DNA from: Lutibacter sp.
GTDB lineage: Bacteria; Bacteroidota; Bacteroidia; Flavobacteriales; Flavobacteriaceae
Direction: 5' to 3'
Assembly (NCBI GenBank): GCA_030683995.1
Contig: JAUXPH010000015.1
Location: 186,001-250,000 of the forward strand
DNA: 64,000 bases
A program made the translations under genes and the position numbers. Positions 59,142-64,000 of this stretch are shown piece after piece. Below the pieces are notes generated by a model. It did no database searches. It was not told where the DNA came from and was given only the letters and a program-made list of their open reading frames with translations. How positions within the stretch are numbered: the stretch's first letter is position 1; every line of letters starts with the position of its first letter.

Positions 59142-60152
59142 TTAAGATTTTAAAAGTAAAATTAAATCGTCTATTTGATTAAAAGCCAACTGCTGTGTAT
59201 TTTTAATATCCTCTTTTTGAGAATCTAGCAATGCTCTTATGATATCATTGGAATCTAAAGGATTAAAAACAATTGAAGGATTACATACCGCATACGTATA
59301 AGGTAAATCTGCGCCAATAACTTTACACCCATTTTCGATGGCTTCTATAATACCTAAACCAAAGCTTTCAGATAGTGAAGGATATATTGTAAAAGTAGCT
59401 TTACCATAAATTTCACTCAATAAATCTCTGGGCACAAAACCATGATTAATTATTGGATAGCCTACTTTTTTCCTTTCTTTCACCAAATCATTTAATGCTT
59501 TATAATCACTGCCTATTGTTAAATGAAGTTCCACTTTTTTATTTAAATGATAAAACCGGCAGAACGCTTCTATGAGATTTAAATGATTTTTATGCTCACT
59601 GCCCGCACTTATGTATACAAAAACTTCTTTTTTTCTAGAGTCAATAATGCCTTTTTTTAACGACGGATAAAATGGTAGAATCAAGACTTTTTCTTTATTT
59701 ATTTTTGCTGCTTTCCTTAAAAAAACATCTTTCATTACTTGTGTTTGCACTACCCAAAAATCAGTGTTTTGTTGCAATATTTTAAAAACCTCTGCTTTTA
59801 TTTGAAAAATAATTTTTTGTTTAAATGAAATTTCCTTCGGTATTTCGAGGAAAAGCTTTTGATGAAAGTAAGTAAATACTTTGGCCTTTAATTTTAAGGA
59901 AGGTGGTATATTTCCAAAACATAAAACTTTTGAAAAATTTATGCTGTTTTTTTTATAAAATTTATGACGTTTCAGTAAACTTGCTTCGAGATAAGTAATT
60001 TCATTGTTGATTATTTCAGGATGACTATTTTTTATGCGTTTATCTAAAAGATAATGTACTTTTAACTGCCTCCTTTCAAGTTCCTCAATAAGGTAGTCGA
60101 GTAAAATTTTCCCGCCACTATTATTAATATACACCGCATCAATAAGAAGCAT
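59142..60152 (-). CDS. glycosyltransferase family 4
   Basis: VYISAGSEHKNHLNLIEAF; TIYPSLSESFGLGIIEAIENGCKVIGAD. Confidence 0.9.
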   Translation of the reverse strand: MLLIDAVYINNSGGKILLDYLIEELERRQLKVHYLLDKRIKNSHPEIINNEITYLEASLLKRHKFYKKNSINFSKVLCFGNIPPSLKLKAKVFTYFHQKLFLEIPKEISFKQKIIFQIKAEVFKILQQNTDFWVVQTQVMKDVFLRKAAKINKEKVLILPFYPSLKKGIIDSRKKEVFVYISAGSEHKNHLNLIEAFCRFYHLNKKVELHLTIGSDYKALNDLVKERKKVGYPIINHGFVPRDLLSEIYGKATFTIYPSLSESFGLGIIEAIENGCKVIGADLPYTYAVCNPSIVFNPLDSNDIIRALLDSQKEDIKNTQQLAFNQIDDLILLLKS

Positions 60153-60153
60153 A

Positions 60154-61011
60154 CTAGTTTAATATTTTTTTAATGCTATGATTAATAAACTCTTCTGAAA
60201 AATCACTCTGAACCCATTCATGATTAGGATCATCCAAAACGTTTCCAAAATGTCGTTTATAAAAAAGAATTGGAACTTGTCCTAAATAAGCACTCCAAGC
60301 GGAAAATGTTGAATCAGAAGCAATGATAAATTTTGCTTTTGAAAGCACTAAAATATCCGCAATAGCACTTCCAAAAAAAACCAATTTAGTATTTGGAAAA
60401 TTAAGCATTTCCGATAATTCATCAGCACTGCCATCTGAGAAAATTAAAAATTCAATTTCAGAATCATAATTGTCATGAATAAACTTCATTTTTTCTAAAT
60501 ACCAAGTAAAAGAGATTCTACTTTCTATATCATAATCTCCTAATCTGATATGGACACCAACAAATTTATTGTTTATACTTTTATAACATTCCAAAACATC
60601 ATTATTTACAATACCTAATAAATGATTTTTAACCAAATCACTTTGAAAATGCAAATCAGTGAAATAATTTTTCAACCCTTCCACAACTATAATACCTTGA
60701 TCTGACATCGAAGGATTTGAATTTTCAGGAAGTCCTTTTTGTGTCAATAATAGCCATTGCTTATTTAAATTTTTAATCCCAAATGAATTAAACAAACCAT
60801 TGTAGTGTCTTTTATCCTTTTCTCTTCGAATATAGGGACCAATATTAAATTGAATCCATGATGGGTTAATTATTTCTAATTTATATTTATTTGCTAGAAT
60901 TATAGCTCTGGCATAAACAAATAAGCAATTTGCAAGGCCTGATCCCATAAATCTGATTATAAAATGCAGTTTAGATGGTAGTTTAGGATAAATAACAATT
61001 TTATTCTTCAT
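60154..61011 (-). CDS. GT11-like alpha-1,2-fucosyltransferase family protein
   Basis: GSGLANCLFVYARAIILANKY; VGVHIRLGDYD; SDSTFSAWSAYLG. Confidence 0.7.
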   Translation of the reverse strand: MKNKIVIYPKLPSKLHFIIRFMGSGLANCLFVYARAIILANKYKLEIINPSWIQFNIGPYIRREKDKRHYNGLFNSFGIKNLNKQWLLLTQKGLPENSNPSMSDQGIIVVEGLKNYFTDLHFQSDLVKNHLLGIVNNDVLECYKSINNKFVGVHIRLGDYDIESRISFTWYLEKMKFIHDNYDSEIEFLIFSDGSADELSEMLNFPNTKLVFFGSAIADILVLSKAKFIIASDSTFSAWSAYLGQVPILFYKRHFGNVLDDPNHEWVQSDFSEEFINHSIKKILN

Positions 61012-61747
61012 GGTAATGCTGTTTTGTGTATCGTTCTCTAAAAATGTTTAATCCCCCATACAGAATACAATTGAAATCAAAAATAGAAGAAAACTGAACA
61101 AGATTCCTATTAATTATATCAAAAGGATTTTGTTCATTAAAACTTCCTGGAATACTCGAATATAATTTATCATATCCGTATTCATTTGCTGTCACTAAAA
61201 CCAATTTATTAAATAATCCTTTTGGAAAACAAATTTCATTAATAGGTTCATTAACAAAATTTTCTAATATCTTTTTTGAAGTTATCATTTCTGTTTTCAT
61301 TTCGCTCTCAGAGAGTAAATTTAAATCTGGATGGGTATGGGTATGGGATTGAAACCTAAAACCTTTATTTTGTAAAAATATAATTTCATTTGCATTCATA
61401 AAAGTATTCGTGCCTATACAATTAGAAATTATAAAAACAGTTGGCTTTAAACCCTGATTGAAAAAGAAATCCTTATTTTTAAAAATGCCTATATAACCAT
61501 CATCAAAAGTGAGCATAATTTGATTTTTTGGTTGTGTAATTACATCAACAATTTCAAATCCCTGTTGCCTAATTATACGAATATGTTCAGTAAAAAGACT
61601 AAGCGGGGTGGACATCATTGTTTCTGGGACATCTTTATCCTTATGAACATCATGATAATATAAAACCTTGCTATTTCTATTATTATATTTAATTTTTCCC
61701 AATAGCAAAGCTGCAGAATATAAATTAGATTTAATCTTTCCTAACAT
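61001..61747 (-). CDS. polysaccharide deacetylase family protein
   Basis: IMLTFDDGYIGIFKNKDFFF; FRFQSHTHTHPDLNLLS (NodB-type motifs). Confidence 0.9.
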   Translation of the reverse strand: MLGKIKSNLYSAALLLGKIKYNNRNSKVLYYHDVHKDKDVPETMMSTPLSLFTEHIRIIRQQGFEIVDVITQPKNQIMLTFDDGYIGIFKNKDFFFNQGLKPTVFIISNCIGTNTFMNANEIIFLQNKGFRFQSHTHTHPDLNLLSESEMKTEMITSKKILENFVNEPINEICFPKGLFNKLVLVTANEYGYDKLYSSIPGSFNEQNPFDIINRNLVQFSSIFDFNCILYGGLNIFRERYTKQHYHEE

Positions 61748-62804
61748 AATTTATAAGTTGATTTAAAGATTTTATATACAAATCATAATTCCAGTAGTTC
61801 AACATAAATTCTTGTCCTCGTTTTGCTTTTTCTTTTATTTGTTTTGGATGATCTATAATATTTAGTAACAATGCTGTCAGTTCTCGCTCATCATTATTTT
61901 TGAATACCCAACCCGTATTTGGCTTTAACACTAAATCATGTGAAGCACCTACAGCCGAACTACACACAACAGGCAAGCCAGCAGCCATAGCTTCATTAAC
62001 AACCAGTCCCCAAGGTTCAAAACTAGACGGCAAAATTAAAATCTGTGCACCTTGATAAGCTTGGAGCAAATCTGAACCAAATTTCTTTCCCAGCAGTTTA
62101 ATTTGTGGAGTCATGGCGATCATTTTTTTTAATTCAGCCTTATCTTCGCCATCTCCAATAAGATTTAACTCGACATTCTTGTGTTGCTTAAGAACCGTTT
62201 GAAATGATTTTATAAGTAATTGTATGTTTTTTTCAGGTGCTAATCTACCCACAAAAATAAATTTGAGAGGGTTATTATTTAATGTTTCTACATGTTTTAT
62301 TGCGAAATACTTTGCATTACTAACCATCATAGGTAAAAAAAAGATTCGATTTTCAGGCATGCCATACTTTAGAAATAAATCACGATGCAAGCCAGTTCCT
62401 CCAGGCAGCCCCACGATTTGCTTATTTGAAAAAATGAAATTCAAATAAATTTTTTTAACCATACCTTTTATTCCTGTTTTAGGCCTATAAGGGGTATCCG
62501 ATTCAACCCCAATTGTACAAGAATTAACTATAGAAAATAACCACATAATTATGAAGGGCATATGATTGTATCCGTTTATAATAACCAACTCATTTTCCTT
62601 GGAACAATTCCATAGAAAAACAATGTTTTGCCACACACTACTTTCATCAAAGAGATGCTTTGCAGAGGCAACAATTGTATTGTCATTTGTTGCTGCCGAA
62701 TTGGAATTCAAAAAAGAATAACTAATGCCTAATCTTTGATACACATTTTCTATCAAATCTTGGGTATAATTGGCAGGCTCAACAAATAGTGTATGAATTT
62801 TCAT
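61731..62804 (-). CDS. glycosyltransferase family 4
   Basis: FIFVGRLAPEKNIQLLIKSF; ILPSSFEPWGLVVNEAMAAGLPVVCSSAVG. Confidence 0.93.
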   Translation of the reverse strand: MKIHTLFVEPANYTQDLIENVYQRLGISYSFLNSNSAATNDNTIVASAKHLFDESSVWQNIVFLWNCSKENELVIINGYNHMPFIIMWLFSIVNSCTIGVESDTPYRPKTGIKGMVKKIYLNFIFSNKQIVGLPGGTGLHRDLFLKYGMPENRIFFLPMMVSNAKYFAIKHVETLNNNPLKFIFVGRLAPEKNIQLLIKSFQTVLKQHKNVELNLIGDGEDKAELKKMIAMTPQIKLLGKKFGSDLLQAYQGAQILILPSSFEPWGLVVNEAMAAGLPVVCSSAVGASHDLVLKPNTGWVFKNNDERELTALLLNIIDHPKQIKEKAKRGQEFMLNYWNYDLYIKSLNQLINYVRKD

Positions 62805-63833
62805 TTACAACTTTTTAATAATGCGTTTTAAAAAATACTTTAACAGATAATAATTGGTAAATAAAAAATCGAATTTAGATTTACTGTATCTCAAATTATA
62901 CAAATTTTGAACATTTGGACAAAATGTAGATTTGAAAGAATAATCTCCTCTGCCAAAACTAAAGTAGTACTCATCTTTTTTTTCTAATGAACTAATAAAA
63001 TCCACATAAGTTGTAAGATTTATATATTTTATATCTGCATCATAAAGCGTTAACCAAAAAGTATATAATTTCTGCTCTACGTTTTTAAATACAAAAACAA
63101 TTGATACTATTTTATTTTGTTGCCAGTTAGTAATTAAAACCAACTCTTTTGAATCATATAATTTATGACAAAATTTTATAAATTTATCGTTAAAAAATGA
63201 TTTATCGCGCCATCCATTACTAATCATTTTGTTTCTAAGAGCAACAATCTCTTCAAAAGGAAAATTATTTGGAGAATCAAATACCTTAAAACCGTAAGCT
63301 TTGTTTATTTTTGAAACTCTTAGCAACTCACTTCTTTGTCTTGATTTTAATTTACTGTAATACCCGATTTTTAAATCAGAATGAATAAATGAATGATTAT
63401 TATAACAAGATATAGCAGTGCCAACGCCAAGGAAGTTTTTTAAATAATTTAATAATGAATCATCCGGCAGCAGGTTGTCCAGGCTGATTTTATTTATTTT
63501 TGATTCGTTTAAAATTACTTTTGATAAATCTTTAAAGAAATTAAAGGCTGGTTTTTCTCCAATTACCCCACAAAAATCAGTATGTTCATCAAAAATAAAT
63601 CTAAGCGTTTTTTTTTGATCAATATATAGCGGGATGTAGGAAACTATCTTGTTATTTTCCCGCATTATTATAAAAAAAAGATGTGTTTTATCAGATTCAA
63701 ATTGAAATTCTTTATAAGCTGTTAAAAAAAATGTTGGGGAATTAAAACTCCAGCCCACATGTTTATTATATACCCCTTCTAACTCAAACTTTATGTCATT
63801 TAAAATCTTAATCTCATCAATTACTTCTAACAT
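62805..63833 (-). CDS. GNAT/FemAB-like acyltransferase
   Basis: SDLKIGYYSKLKSRQRSELLRVSKINKAYGFKVFD; ALRNKMISNGWRDKSFFNDKFIKFCHKL. Confidence 0.65.
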   Translation of the reverse strand: MLEVIDEIKILNDIKFELEGVYNKHVGWSFNSPTFFLTAYKEFQFESDKTHLFFIIMRENNKIVSYIPLYIDQKKTLRFIFDEHTDFCGVIGEKPAFNFFKDLSKVILNESKINKISLDNLLPDDSLLNYLKNFLGVGTAISCYNNHSFIHSDLKIGYYSKLKSRQRSELLRVSKINKAYGFKVFDSPNNFPFEEIVALRNKMISNGWRDKSFFNDKFIKFCHKLYDSKELVLITNWQQNKIVSIVFVFKNVEQKLYTFWLTLYDADIKYINLTTYVDFISSLEKKDEYYFSFGRGDYSFKSTFCPNVQNLYNLRYSKSKFDFLFTNYYLLKYFLKRIIKKL

Positions 63834-63855
63834 TATTTATATTTATTTTTTTAAA

Positions 63856-64000
63856 TTAAACCCGTAGAGTTAATTCCAAATTATTTTTTGACACAGTTAC
63901 TTTTTTACTATTATTTTTTGATAAAATAATAAAATTATATCCAATACACCCCACAGCGAACCAAAATAATAGTGTTATAAACTCATTTAACCCAACTATT
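63856..64000 (-). CDS. C-terminus of a membrane protein (possibly flippase or polymerase), runs off window
   Basis: Reverse strand ...IVGLNEFITLLFWFAVGCIGYNFIILSKNNSKKVTVSKNNLELTLRV*; one hydrophobic helix. Confidence 0.5.
   Translation of the reverse strand, partial: IVGLNEFITLLFWFAVGCIGYNFIILSKNNSKKVTVSKNNLELTLRV

Noticed and set aside
1-64000. tRNA, rRNA or prophage
   Set aside because: I found no tRNA cloverleaf, rRNA segment or phage structural genes by reading; a tRNAscan/Infernal run would be needed to be certain.

Overview
Bacteroidota (probably Flavobacteriia) chromosomal segment with two halves. (1) About 1-31 kb is amino-acid and core metabolism: argC(partial)-argG-GNAT, ilvDBNC, leuA-leuB, cysE-cysM, galE, fabD, a zinc metalloprotease, a GH3-family protein, a polyprenyl synthetase, and an aromatic operon (pheA, aminotransferase, tyrA, DAHP synthase/chorismate mutase). 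(2) About 31-64 kb is a capsule/exopolysaccharide locus: Wzi-like, CpsB/YwqE-type phosphatase, Wzc, Wza, PglF/PglE/PglC-like enzymes, a UDP-L-FucNAc cassette, several glycosyltransferases, a deacetylase and the end of a membrane protein. The main unannotated observation is that three biosynthetic operons are preceded by short ORFs rich in the end-product amino acid. MKIYNSNITARIPSRLSGLRRRTR* lies before the arg cluster, MNQVILNIVAIRVSVIISQGG* before ilvDBNC, and MMTNYTWNSFYFYFYFSNKR* before the pheA/tyrA operon. The last two are followed by intrinsic-terminator hairpins, which suggests ribosome-mediated attenuation. The second theme is a very repeat-rich capsule locus. It holds several intergenic repeat families, including hairpins whose stems differ between copies by compensatory changes, plus duplicated GIY-YIG genes, toxin-antitoxin modules (one decayed) and decayed fragments of the locus's own sugar-transferase and SDR genes. 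Everything comes from reading the sequence and the supplied ORF track; no database search or folding was run.
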